Below, piece by piece: positions 1 through 13,700 of a DNA stretch of 64,000 bases. The translations under genes were made by a program, and so were the position numbers. Numbering within the stretch: position 1 is the first letter of the stretch; each line of letters opens with the position of its first letter. Below the pieces are notes generated by a model. The model was not told the DNA's origin. It worked only from the letters and a program-made list of their open reading frames with translations, and did no database searches. This DNA is from Heliopora coerulea (lineage: Eukaryota; Cnidaria; Anthozoa; Scleralcyonacea; Helioporidae): positions 62,001-126,000 of the forward strand of contig JASJOG010000145.1 of assembly GCA_030142905.1 (NCBI GenBank). The letters are read 5' to 3'.

Positions 1-1165
<1,165 letters not shown>

Positions 1166-1455
1166 TACGTAGAGATACTTAGAGAGGCATGGACACTCAA
1201 ACACAGACACAGAGGTAAACAAACTGAAAAAAACATGCAAATAGACAGACACAAACACATACAGGCAGGAAGATAGACGCACAGAAAGATACAGACCTGC
1301 TTGTGGCAGACATGCTGTCAGACTGACAAGTACACAGACAGACATGCAGTCATACAATGAATCAAAGACATGCAAGCAAAATGAAGCACACAGACAAGAA
1401 TCACCAACTGGTGGCCTTATTGGGATGCATGTTCTCCCCAATGTGTAGTTATTAC
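1166..1455. repeat. Degenerate CAGA/ACAGAC-rich sequence
   Basis: It is a decayed continuation of the microsatellite with many ACAGAC units. No exon or element is recognised before the PAN exon. Confidence 0.5.
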
Positions 1456-1689
1456 CTTTCACATAGAAGTCATAGTCAGCTGGACAGACTTTTGTAACTC
1501 GCATTTTTGTTGATTTGGACAGCCAGCATCTCTTCTTTACTTGATGATACTTCACCATTGCACACTGTTGGTCTGTTGCACAATGGTTCTTGCAACCGGT
1601 GGCTGTTTGTGCTGACACTCTCTTGTAGCTTCGAATTCTTCTACATATCCCAAGATATTCAATCCAACTTACATGGAGATTACGTTGCG
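1456..1689 (-). CDS. Gene Z exon 2: PAN/apple-like domain
   Basis: A 234-nt phase 1-1 exon between acceptor TTTTTAG and donor GTAATA. It contains the family's cysteine pattern (GICRR, GCKNHC, QQCAMVKY, RCWLS, VCPADYDFYVKG) and matches the PAN2 exons at 7314 and 37900 in order and spacing. The most conserved part is the C..MVKY...CWLS...C..YFDFYV-type core. It is the most diverged PAN copy in the window. Confidence 0.75.
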
Positions 1690-2460
1690 CTAAAAACGTA
1701 AAAGGGGCATAATGAAGTGATCTACAGATCTTCCAATTTGCAGGCTGCAATAATAACCTTGCATGTCTGAATCTCTTCATGAGGCAATCAACCTGACCAT
1801 GGAACTACTGTACACTTCATATTTTCACAGCATTATACTTTGTTTCACCTAACTTCACTTGGCATCACTTCATACAACATCACACCGTACTTCATTTCAC
1901 TTCATTTTGCTTTGCTTAACTTTACTTCACTTCCTCTCCTCTCTTTTTAATTAATTATTCTTGACTGCATTGCACTATGCTCCACAAAACTGCACATAAT
2001 ACTTCACTTCACATCACACAGCACTTTTTCTCTTTACTTTATTTCACTTCATTACTTCACTGCATAGCACATTGCTTCATAGACTGAACTGTGCACGAAG
2101 CGTTTGGCTCTGTATTTTGCTCGAAGTTCGATTTAAATTAGCACAGATTCCATCGAAAGATGTACGGACCCAAGAGATGATCAGTAATGGGAAAAAAATG
2201 CAGAATTAATTATACACTTACAGGAAGAGTTGAGACTACTCTCATTCATAACAGGTTTGGATACTGACTGACGGCCACCAGTCAGGTTTTTGACTGGAAT
2301 CACGATCGCTGTCGAGGGATCTAAATCGTGAATTAGGTGTTGCCATAATTATACATAAACGTATAACTGGTTGAATATGAGATAAAAATTCAATCCTACC
2401 TTGCAGACATACTTCAAAAATAATGAGCGTCAGAGCTATGAGAGGCCCCGGTTTCAACAT
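1456..2460 (-). CDS. Gene Z: secreted PAN/apple-domain protein, 5' part only
   Basis: Two exons are visible, at 2400-2460 (signal peptide) and 1456-1689 (PAN/apple-like domain). Both junctions are phase 1, so they join in frame. The product is predicted to enter the secretory pathway and to carry a cysteine-rich PAN domain, a fold that binds proteins or carbohydrates outside the cell. The gene must continue left of the PAN exon, because that exon ends in a phase 1 donor (GAAAG then GTAAT), but only microsatellite lies between it and the window edge. It has the same orientation as gene A and starts about 1.8 kb past the likely end of A. It is probably a diverged third member of the same cluster. 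Linking the two exons is inference from phase, spacing and the signal peptide. Confidence 0.6.
1810..2085. repeat. Degenerate TTCACT-rich tract in gene Z intron
   Basis: A loose repeat of CTTCACTT/TTTCACTTCA. It fills most of the intron between the gene Z signal-peptide and PAN exons; nothing else is recognised there. Confidence 0.5.
2400..2460 (-). CDS. Gene Z exon 1: signal peptide
   Basis: The ATG at 2460-2458 has A at -3 and opens 20 codons reading MLKPGPLIALTLIIFEVCLQ. This is a short N-terminus, a hydrophobic core and a small/polar end, as in a signal peptide. The exon ends CTGCAAG before GTAGGA, leaving phase 1. The next exon in this direction, at 1689, begins in phase 1. No cDNA evidence is available. 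Confidence 0.6.
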
Positions 2461-3184
2461 TGTGGAGCAACGATACTTAAATATGCTTCATTTCGCTTTG
2501 AACCTCTCTCGGCAGTGTTTGTTACATCATAAAATTGCCAATCATAAAAGAAAGACCACGTTTGATAATTAAATCAATCTACATCCTTTTATAATCTTTG
2601 CCTACCTTTTTCAAAGAATGCAACTTTCCCAGGTTTGTCTTGGTAGTGGTAAGGTTATGACAAAAAATCATGTTTAGAGAAGTAGGAAAAGCCACCGAAG
2701 TACCAATTTCACTTATTCTTGTTGATCATTTGGATGTAGGGTATCCCGAATCGCGCGGAATAGCGCGCGCGTTTCCAGACACTGGGCTGGGCACAACCAG
2801 AGTTCATTAATGAGCTCAATCATAGAATTATAAAGAGGCAATTTTTATTGCAATTTTTCTCATCCTGAAGCATGCGATTGAGTAAATAACTCACCAAAGT
2901 ACATTGTATTGAATACTTTGGATTGTACTACATTGTGTCGTACAGTATAGCTTTTGACAAATGATCCGCAAGCCAGTCCACTCGATCGCATTTATTAGGA
3001 TGCTAAAAATCGCAGCAAAAATCGCCCATGCAAACTGCCTTTAAAAAAGACTTAAACTAAAAGACGTCAACTCCGTTCACACTGCAGTATTATTTACCTG
3101 GTACCCCCTCTCCCACTATTGAGGATAATCCTGAAATACCAACGGTCTCAAGATTCAGGATTTTCCTGAATGACATGGTTAGGA

Positions 3185-3247
3185 TTAAGATTAGAATCCT
3201 AACCCTAAACCTAACCCTAAACCTAACCTTAATTCTAATCCTAACCG
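3185..3247. repeat. Short telomere-like CCTAAC tract
   Basis: CCTAACCCTAAACCTAACC-type repeats, imperfect. It lies in the spacer between genes A and Z. Confidence 0.6.
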
Positions 3248-3479
3248 TTGACGTGCCACCACCCGGTGGCATTTTAATGTTAACCCCAACGATTTTTTCC
3301 AAAACGTTATCAGGTCAGTAAAATACTTCATTTCCTAGTCCCAGTCTCCACATGGTTACCCGACCTCACTGGTTACGCACTAGTGCGCACCAAAAAATTA
3401 TAATGAGTTATAAAATGTGGTAGCTTGGTAGATATGTACCACATTTAATAACTCATTGATTAGCACAATAAATAGGCGA

Positions 3480-3680
3480 CATATCGAGACTTGCAGACTG
3501 GCAGTACATATGTCTACCATCAATACAAACCAGTATATAAATGTAACCTTCGCTTACCATCTGAGTCCATGTAGCTCAATGGTTAGATCATCTCACCGGC
3601 GATCAGAAGGTTACGGGTTCGATTCTCGTCAGGGACTCAGAAAGTTTTTCTGAGCAGAATAGCTTGAGAACGTATGCGTA
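3480..3680 (+). mobile_element. tRNA-derived SINE, family 1
   Basis: The tRNA-like head at 3562-3638 has an A box (TAGCTCAATGGTTAGA) and a B box (GGGTTCGATTC) and is closed by GAGTC/GGGACTC. The body around it is shared with copies near 24.5 and 40.3 kb. Confidence 0.65.
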
Positions 3681-4089
3681 AAACATCAAACAATTATAGT
3701 TATGATTCGCCTCACGTCGTCCTCGAGGATGTCTTAAATTTACTACATACATCAGGATGACAACAGCGAGGCAAAAATAAAATAAAAATCGCTCGTGTAA
3801 CAGTATCTTTAGATGTAATGAAGAAAATTATCTCCCCAAAATAACTTTTTTTGCGCGGGGGGGGGGGGTAACTTTGCAACCAGGGCGTTCTTCCATGCCA
3901 AACCTCTAAAAAAGTCTTCTTCCTAATTCACCAATTTGAGCAACGTCTGTATGTTTAAAACAAAGTTCGAAACAAAGTTCTTTTCAAAGTTCTTTTCAAA
4001 GTTCAAAACAACATACTTTATTAAAAAAATTGTTTTAATACCGATTAAAGAAATAGAAATAAGGAGTGGCTGAAGTAAACGTAGGAAAG

Positions 4090-4700
4090 TAGTGAGTCAA
4101 GTTTGTGATTGGTTGCTTGATTCATATACTGGTAGGTAATCCATAAAGTCGAACCACTTAAAAGCCAGAACAGAAATCACGTGTCACAGACAGAACCACA
4201 TGCCAGAAAACCGATTACAATCATCACTTGGATCACACCAAACTCTGTTTTCCAAGTTAGCCTTTATCTATAATTCCAAGAAAAAAGTTATTTTATAAAC
4301 ACAGGCAGGAAATACTCCAATGAAAACGTCGGGTTCCTGATATCCATATTTTCTGGGACACTGACTCTAGCCAATGAGTTGACCAAAAATGGGAACAAAA
4401 ATAGCGGACATGGCGGGCTTTCGAGGGCGAGTTTCGGTCAACTGATTTTCTGGCTCATATATATATTTGGTATGTAGAATGAAACAATACCGCTGTCAAA
4501 CATAATAAGATGTGTGTGCTCCGGACTTGAAGCTTAAAAAAGTGCGGGAAATTTCTTTCTGGTTTATTAAGACCAGACAGTTGAACACGTGTATTTCTCC
4601 GAAACACAAGATAACCATTGAAAAGATAAGGTCAGTAATCCCGCCATAACTTCCTTGATAACATACCTAAATATTATGAGTTTACACAACCGTATTTCTC
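4090..4700 (-). repeat. Conserved block downstream of EGFf, gene A copy
   Basis: About 0.6 kb aligns with 31890-32490 through most of its length (shared TGGATCACACCA, TTTTCCAAGTT, AAAGTGCGGGAAA and ACACAAGATAACCA). It marks the 3' end of the tandem duplication unit and probably holds the terminal exon or 3' UTR. Confidence 0.7.
4257..4267 (-). CDS. Gene A candidate last coding exon (short tail and stop)
   Basis: Downstream of EGFf, a pyrimidine-rich acceptor (TTTTTTCTTGGAATTATAG) lies in a block conserved with gene B. In the required phase it gives D-K-G-stop. The matching acceptor in gene B gives a slightly longer tail. This is inference from a shared acceptor and phase; a missed exon is possible. 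Confidence 0.35.
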
Positions 4701-7700
4701 ACACCCAACTTTGTAGGTGAATGGCATTTTTTGTGCAATCTGATTGGTTCGCCTTCCTTGGAATATCCTGCACTATTCTCCTCAGAGTAAAACAAGATGG
4801 CGTCGCGCTTTGTTTCAGTTACTGAAGAAGGGATCATTACTGTTTTGAATACACGAAGCCGCCGTGCCAGGCAATACTAAAAAAGCTCCAAAAATTGGCA
4901 ATAAAGTGGTAAGAGACATGTATTTCTTTGATTTTTTAACGATAAATGCACTCAGGATGTGCTCAAAATGTTTCGTTTACAAATGACGGGCAGGCGACAA
5001 GCCGACGTTCCATAAAATTGTCTTAAAAATTTTAAAAAAGATAAGTGTGAAAACAATTATGCGAAGGATCTGTTAAACAGTTATTTACCTCAGTGTCGGT
5101 GAATAGTGTTTACACTTCCACTTCGATGAATAATTGTTAACTATTCGGCTAAAAGATTTCCGCTGAACAAGCCATCCGGGCTTCGTACCAGTACACTTAT
5201 AACTAACTATCTTAACTAAATGAACTAAGTTACACTTACAAGTAAATCAGATTTGACTCACTGAGTCAGTGCTGTTTTCAAGGCGCTCACCTTTAACACA
5301 GATAAATCCATCTCCAGCAAATCCACGGTCGCAACGGCACTTATAACTGCCAGCAGTGTTAACGCAATGGGCATGTGCTCCACACAGGCTTTCATAATTA
5401 TCACATTCGTTGATATCTTAGAACAAGTTTCGAGAGTTAGACAATTAACAAATACTAGAACGATATAAAAGTAGAGGGCTGCGTTAGCAGTGTAGAAGGA
5501 CATGTAAAAAGCCAAAATGATGAGAGAATTGCAGAAACCTAGGAAACTGGATTCAGAATCTTTCTCAGGGTATCATGAACAGAATATTTCATGAACTGAC
5601 CTACACTGCTAAAATCAGCCAGGGGAGTTGACTGGAGATAGATTTGAACTCGCGTCTTTGGGTTACCAGACCAATGCTCTACGAATTGAGCAATTGAGTC
5701 ATCTGGGAACAGTATGCTTGTTATATCCAATTCATGAAATATTCTGTTTTTGTTGCACTGAGGATGATTCAGAAATAGAGTCGAAACACTGCACAGTCTC
5801 ACAAATATCGAGCGTAAAGTTGTCCCGAGAATCTTTCTTACATTTGAATTGGATAAAAAGAGTATACTGTTCCCAGTTAACTCGATAGCTCAATTGGTTG
5901 AGCAGCGGTCAGGTACCTGAAGATACGAGTTCAAATTCCACTGTGGTCAACTTTTCTAGTTGACTTTAGCAGTGTAGGTCAATTCATGACATACTCTGTT
6001 CAGGAGACTGGATGTTGACGTTTTGAAAGAATGCCCTTGGTTGGAGGGAGTTAGTTGGTCACCCGAGTGGAGTTTCGAGTTAAGATTCAAGTTAGGATAA
6101 GAGTCAGGATTCGAGTTAGGATTCCTGACAACAAAGTAGCACTTTGTTATCTAAAAATGTTTATGATCACTTCCTACCTGCGTCTGCAGCTAACCCAAAC
6201 CCCAACCCCAACCCTGACTATAACCCTAACCCTAACCCAAACTATTAACCCTACCCTAACCCATTAACCCTAACCCTAGCCCAAAGCTTAACCCAAACCC
6301 CAACCAAACCCAACCCAACCTAACCCTAACCATTAACCTTGATCCTAATCCTAACCATTAATCCTAACCCTAACCATTAACTCTAACTCTAACCAATCCT
6401 AACCCTAATCCTAACCCTAATCCTAACCCTAATCTCAACTCGAATCGGAATTCGAATCCCACTTCGGTTCTTGCCGTCCTAGGTTGGTGGGACCTTCTTC
6501 GAAATACCATTGTCTAGTTTGGAATGTTTAAGCAGTTCCCTGACCCTTTTGGCTTTTCTCACGTTGATAATTTAAAGAAAATGAAAACCATTGTATGAAA
6601 AAGCCATGGTATTGCATGCTATTCATGAAAATATTACCTAATATGAGATCTAAAGCTCAGGGAACCAAACACACCTACGCAATCCGAAGCATATCTTTGA
6701 AAGCCATGACGACATTCACAATATCTATGTCCTTTTTCAACCTTACAAGTCGCATGCTTTTTGCATCTTCTCTTCTTTCCATCACATTCATCCAGAGCTA
6801 GTAGAATAAAACATAAACAGTATTTGTCAGTGTTTCCAGTTTATTAACTACTTGTCGTATGAACCGCTGAAAATTGTCATGTTCAGTGAATTATCTGTAA
6901 TAACGAAGAGATATCAACCATGCTTGTAACGGTTAAACGTATGAAGCACAGCAGAGCCCAGCAAAAAATACGAATTGAAGGCATATCTAAAAACCTTTTA
7001 TTATTTCTAACGTTTCGTTTCGTAAACGAAACGTTGGAAACAATAAAAGCTTTTTAAACATGCTTTAATTCATATTTTTTGCTGGGCTCTGCTGTTCATC
7101 TTACGCATAAAATTTCCGCCTGAAGCTTCAATCGCTGTAACAGTTTAAGCTTATTTCTGATCACGAAAAATGTAACTAGTTATAGGAACAAAGATACATC
7201 AAAAGTTTCGTAACTTATCACAAACTTTCAAGTCATATTCACTGGTTTTATCAAGCACGTAGTCTCAATCCAGTGGATCCATTTCATCACATGTATTGCT
7301 GATGACTGCTTACCTTGCACATAAAAATCGAAATATTCATCACAACGTTTCTTGCCTCCCATGTTGCGATACTCGCTTAGCCAGCATTTTGATCTTTCTT
7401 CACTGTATTTTACCATCACACAACGTTTATCCAGTTCGCAGAAATGCTTGCATTCATCAGCAGTTACTCCAACTTTGACTTGAAAAGAGGTAACTTTGAC
7501 ACATAATTCTCGAAGAGTTATCCACTTAGGGTTCGAATCTAAATTTGAATGACAAGAAACATGTGCAGTAAACCGCCATCTTGCGTACAAGTGACCCACC
7601 ATTATAATTAAGAAATAGAAACTGACTTGCCATGTTTATATAGCATTCTCAAACTCATTAATAATTCACGAAAAAAAAACCAAAAGAAATACATAATTAA

Positions 7701-10700
7701 TCAGTATTTAGAAATCGGAGGAAGATCACAGCTGAATTTTTCCAACTTTCGGCTGGATTTTCGCCTAAAATACTGGTTCGTTTGAGAAGTAATTTCAAAC
7801 ACTCGTTTAGTGTTCTTCCTCCGATTTCTAGATACCTCGAAACTTGTTAAAAAGCTCGGCTTCGCCTCGTTTTTCAACTCATTTCTTGGTATCTAGAAAT
7901 CGGAGGAAGAACACCAACTCGTATTTGAAATATTACTTGTCATACAAACACGAGGAGATGGATGGGAGAACTCGAAAGCTGCTGGGATCGCGTTCAAAAA
8001 CCTTTTGAAGACTAATGAATAGGTACTCTACACCTTACCGTACCTGCAATGAGCAATTGATGACGAAATGCTGACCCCCCTCTAAGCATAACATCTAAAT
8101 TTGAATGACAGGAACCATGCTCAGTAAATTTCCACCTCGCGCACAAGTGACCCACCAATAAGAGCTGCAAAGTGTGTTGCTACAATAGAATTGCATTGAG
8201 ATATGGAGAACTTGAGAAAATGCGAGTAGATAAAGAAAGAATTAGTAGTGTACCCAATTAACCTACACTGTCGAAGTCAACTGAAAAAGTTGACTCGAGC
8301 GGTGTACATCCTCAGGGTGCTCTGAAATAGAATGGAAATACTGCACATCCATCCTCATGGATAGCGTTAAGTTGTCGTGAGAATATCTCGTGCACTTAAG
8401 TTGGATAAAAACTCGCCTCCAATCTCTGTGGACTCGATAACTCAACAAGTGGAGCGGCGGACTGGTATCCCGAAAGTGCGAGTTCAAATCCCGCTCGAGT
8501 CAACTTTTTCTGTTGACTTCGGCAATGTAGGTTAATTGTGAAGTTTTTGTTTCATAATACCCTGAGGATGATTCTGAAATAGAAAATGGACCACATTACC
8601 TACCATGAGGATGGCAAAACGATAGAGGCAAAATAATGGGAGACGTGCCGATGTTTCATGCGATTGCCTTGAACGCGTAAATGTATAGAGCTATAAGGAG
8701 TGATTGTCCAGTTTGCAGTGCAATGGGATCGTGTTAAAAAACCTTTTAATAATGTATTATGAAGTCTAAAGAAGAGGCAGGAATAGAATGAAAAGGCTAA
8801 TTAAAGATAATTTTATATTTACTTAACTGAATACAAAACCAGTAATGTTCCCACACAATAAAAGATAGGGTTGACTTAAATTGTATGCAAAAGTAAACAC
8901 GTAAACACAAATACATGACGTACGTTCTAAAACGACTCGCTAAATGGTTTGTACCTGTTTGCGAAGTAGACAATTCAGTAGTTACACTTGATTTTTTAGG
9001 GGTGAAAGTTAGATTTCTGATTACTAAAATAAAACAAAACAAAAAGTACTTTATTAGAACAACTTTACTGGGAAACATAAATGACCGCGTAGAGGACTAA
9101 AATTGAACTCCAAAGAGCCTCCATGTTCGCCATTTTCGGCCTCAGTTTTTGACTGCCTTCCAGTCATAAAACAGTCCAATGGATGAAAATCGATCGGCCT
9201 TGGTCATCAATCATCGTCGTTAAAAAGTATTTGTTATTTTATAGTAAAAGCTACGGGCGGCTTGACCACCAGAGAAAGTACTGTAAGTTTACCTATTAGG
9301 AGTGAAATTGCAGCAAGAAAATAGTAAAAATAAAATACGTTGCAGTAGTTCATCAAGTCACTTAAGAGTATCTTTTATTGTGAAGTAGTTTTATAATATA
9401 CTTCCTGTAAACTATTACAGTAGGAAATAACTTTAATCGTTTGGGCTTTCGTCGTCTACAATGTTGTTTCTGACAATGTCGTAGACGACGAACTCTCAAA
9501 CGATTAAAGTTATTTCAAACAGTAGCTACTGACCTGATTTGGTTTTACTTCTTATTTTATCATCCCACAATGCTACTGAAGGACAATTTTGACCTTATTA
9601 CAGTAGGTTTTCGTGTTTATGTTAGGTCATATTAACAGAATTTTTTCAACTGTGAACCACGGTTACCAGACCAGCAAGTCTTCGCCTGATCAGGGTCCAA
9701 GGCCCACTTCAGTAGTAGTACAATGTGTTCATTGAACCGTGCTTGCATGATTTTTAGTACTGTTTGGGGCGGCCTGGTTTTCAACCCGTGTCGCTCTGCA
9801 CCTCAGATCCCCGACAACTACAACAATGGATGGCAAACGTGGGCCTTTCAAGTAACAGACGAGAGCGTGCGTCAGTATAGCATAACTCACCTCAACTCTA
9901 TCCATAAAGTGAACTTTAGCCTTAGCGAGAGGTGCGGCACGGCCTGGGAAGGCGTGCGACACGACTTGGCTTAATGATTGAACCCTAAAATGACTGAAAC
10001 GATATTTGGTTGTACCAGGCCTCACGATTGAATGAAGCTGACATGGGGGCAGCCATGTAGGTCATGAACACGCACGGGATAAAGTTGTGTTGAACCTTCA
10101 CTTTTCATTGACAGTTAATTCTGACAAATATGCAGTCCTACCGACATTGTCTTCTACTTACTAAGGATTAAAAAGAAAACTGTCAAAAAATCCGAAATTT
10201 GGATGACGTTTTTTGCAATAGGTTGGGTGTTTTATCGTGTAGGAGGCTGGGATTACCTGCAAATTGACCTACATGTCTGCCTCCACATTGGCTTCAAAAT
10301 ACAGTTTGCAGGTATTGTTCCAGTCTTTTTAGAGTTCAGTGGGCTTGATACGTTGCGAAACCAAACACAGGCTTAATTTTACCTTTTCTATAAAAATTAA
10401 ATCTTTCCATTCTGCCGCATTTGTTATGTAGAGTTCGTAATTGATCTTCACCACACAGCGAACACTTCGACATGAGCTCGTGATACTCCACCATCAAACA
10501 GGTTTCCATCTCTTGACAAGCACTCTTGCACTTTTTCAAAGTGAAAGATCCCGGACGGCCATAGCAACTCGCACTCTTGCACAAATTTAGATGTTCTGTC
10601 CATTTTGTTCTCAAACCACCTGAAAAAAATTACGAATTTTCCTTACGAAAAAATTCCTACCCGAGATTTAGCATGTTTAGCCCCTGTCAAAAGGTCTCAA

Positions 10701-13700
10701 CATTCGTCTCAACATTCTCTCAAAATTTGTTGAGAGTTGATGTTGAGGCCGTTTGACATCTTCTCTCAACAATGTCGAGAGGTGTTGAGACATGTTGAGA
10801 AGGGTTTGATTTCGTTTAAACTTTGTCTCAACATCTTCTGAACATTTCTACTGTTCTCGAAATGTTGTTGAACACGCGCAAGCGCACTGCAACTACACAA
10901 CTTACAAGATGGCGGCGAGCGAGGACGCTCGAATTTAGTGAGGAATTGCAAGAAAATGAGAGCGAATGTCAATCCAAAAACAAAAAGACAAAAGCAGATT
11001 TGGGAAAGGGTGCAGAAGTTTCAAAGTCAAAACGATGGTCGTCAGAGGTCGTCCATGCTCTTTCGTTTCCACCTAGCAAATCTAACACGATCAGAGCTGC
11101 CACACATTTACGTCTTAATTCCATTGTCAGGACTCGAGATAGCATGCAGCCGCGGAATCTGGTTCTCCGTCCCAGACCTAACGCATCTCACTTGTTTGCT
11201 GTTGAGCATTTGCTGAGAGGCCGTTGAGACCGTTTGACACGGCATGGTCTCAACATCTCCCAACGTATCCCAACAAATGTTGAGGGAATGTTGAGACAAA
11301 TGTTGAGACTGTTTGACAGGGGCTTTAAATTGTCTTAGTGAACACATGTAAACCACGTATCAATCACATGCTAATTCCTCGTGTGAATCACGTGACATTA
11401 AACTACATGTGAAACTTGAGAAATGTGATCACATGGAGTCACAAGTGTGAAATTACGCGAAATTTTAGTTAAGCTTAGTTTCCATATAATTGCTAACGAT
11501 CGCCCGGTTGCTGAAATTGTTCAATAGAATGGGCGTTGTGGGTCAATCATGATCGCTGAGATAGAACATTTTCTATCCCAGCGATCGTGAGCGATCGCTG
11601 GAAAATGTTTCCATACCATCGCCATCAATCGCTTAGGATCGCTAGCGATCAACAGCGATCGTGAGCGATTATATGGAAAGCAGGCTTAAGGACGCAAGGT
11701 CGGGTAACATCCCAAAGACATAAATTAATCACTATGGAAACACAAAGGAAAATAAAACCCTAGACGTGCTTTCATACCACGTTCCCCAATTCATTAAAAC
11801 AATTCACAGGCTAATATGCTGACCTGAGGAATATATTTGGTCAGGTGCATTTGTTTTGAAACCCGGTCAGGATTGTGCAAGATCAAACTTATAATTAAGA
11901 AATAAGACTCTAAAGATGACCATTGCTGACACCGTCGAAACGTCAATCACCAATAGTCTTTCCCAAGACTACTCTAACCTGGACGATCTACCATTACCAA
12001 CATGTACCGATTCTCCTGGGTTCCAATCATTTACTTTATTTATTTTAAGGAACTGTTTATGACCGCATGTACGCTTCTTATCATGGGCGTGGTCACGGCG
12101 GGACAAAGGGACACTACCTCCACCTGGATTTTTTTGTGACTGTCACTGTGCTGTGATAGAAACAGAAATGACGATATATCAACATGAAAAATGCCTAGTG
12201 AAGACACAAAGCCTATGGTCGACTTTTTCCAGGTATTTTTTCCGGTCGAAATGGCGTCATTCGAATTTCTGTCACAGTACAGAGACACGAAAGCTATATT
12301 CTATTTGTTTTACAAAATAACCAAGATTTTTTCGAGTTTTCGTGATGTCATTCATGTCTCTGTACTCTAATACAAAATGAAAACGACGTCAACCGTGTCT
12401 CTGAACTCTGAGAGGAAATGAGGCTCGTCTAATCAGAGCGTGTGTAGGACGCGTGTTATTTTATAATGTCTCTGTGCCGTGATAGAAACATGAATGACAT
12501 CATCTCGACCGGAAAAATGCCTAGTGGAAACACAAGGCGCAGTCATATGTTTTTAGGTGTTTTTCAGGCTGAAATAGCATCATTCATGTTTCCATCAATT
12601 TCTTAAAACTCTTGGGGAAAAATCGATAAACCGAACTTTTATTCGGTTGGTAGAATTTTTCCGGAGTTATATGAGTAACGTATGCCTGTGGATTATTTAG
12701 CCCGTAAGAAAAGTTTTAACAGTTTTTTAGGAGCCTAGGTTATCCTGATAAACTCTTTCCTAGGGTTTAACGATGCGGTTCCTTTATTCTCATTACCTTT
12801 GGTAATTTGCTTTCTCTTCTAAATAAAGTTGGAATTATTTTGCTCGACTAAGCTAACTACAGTTAAGATCGATAGTTCCGTCTGCACAGGAATGCATTTG
12901 CTATTGGTTTTGTCACTTGGTCTACACGAAAGCCTCAGGCAAATGCCTTCATGAACTGACCACACATTTGGTCAATATGTAATCAACATTGGGAAGTCAA
13001 CCTCCTCATACCTCTAATGAACTAATTGTAAATGGCATACTAACCTTGGCAAGATTTTCCGTCGTAATGATAACCATCATTACATAAACATTTATAACTG
13101 CCATCATTGTTGACGCATTTAGCATTTTGACCACAATTGACATTTAGTAGGGTGCATTCATTCAAATCTATATCAACAATTTTTAATGGTATAAAATCTC
13201 TGTGATCTCTGTCAGATAGAAAGGGCGTGATACCGATAATGTTAATGATAATGATAATGTTAATGATAATGATAATGTTAATGATAATATTAATGATAAT
13301 GATAATGATAATGTTAATGATAATGTTAACGATAATGTTAATGTTAATGATAATGATAATGTTAATGTTGATGATAATGATAATAATGATAATGATAACG
13401 ATAACGACAATGATAATCATTATAAACATAACAATGTAAAGTTAAAAGGTTGATAACTAGTGTGACTGATCTCCAAAAATTCAAATCAGTCACGGCAGTT
13501 ATCGACCCTTTAAACTTTTTACCTTATTTATCACTGTCTACACAGTACTTTATTTTTATAACAATAAAATGTCACCGCTGCAACCGTTGAATTCCCATTC
13601 CAAGAGTCATTCGAAATAATTTACACGTGTCCTCTTTTTAAAAACCCAGTTGTACAGCACGGCAGGGCTTCTTTTAACATTGCAGCTGGGTTGCAGCTGG

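Noticed and set aside
5258..5515. 85-codon minus-strand frame over EGFf
   Set aside because: It reads the exon in the wrong frame; the frame giving six EGF cysteines is different and is flanked by proper splice sites. The same holds at 34566-34814.
10823..11227. 134-codon plus-strand frame as a host gene
   Set aside because: It lies wholly inside an inverted-repeat element and has no recognised domain.
13183..13439. Ile/Asn-, Leu/Ser- and Met/Ile-rich frames near EGFc
   Set aside because: Microsatellite translation; only the last part of one frame (13045-13167) is a real exon.
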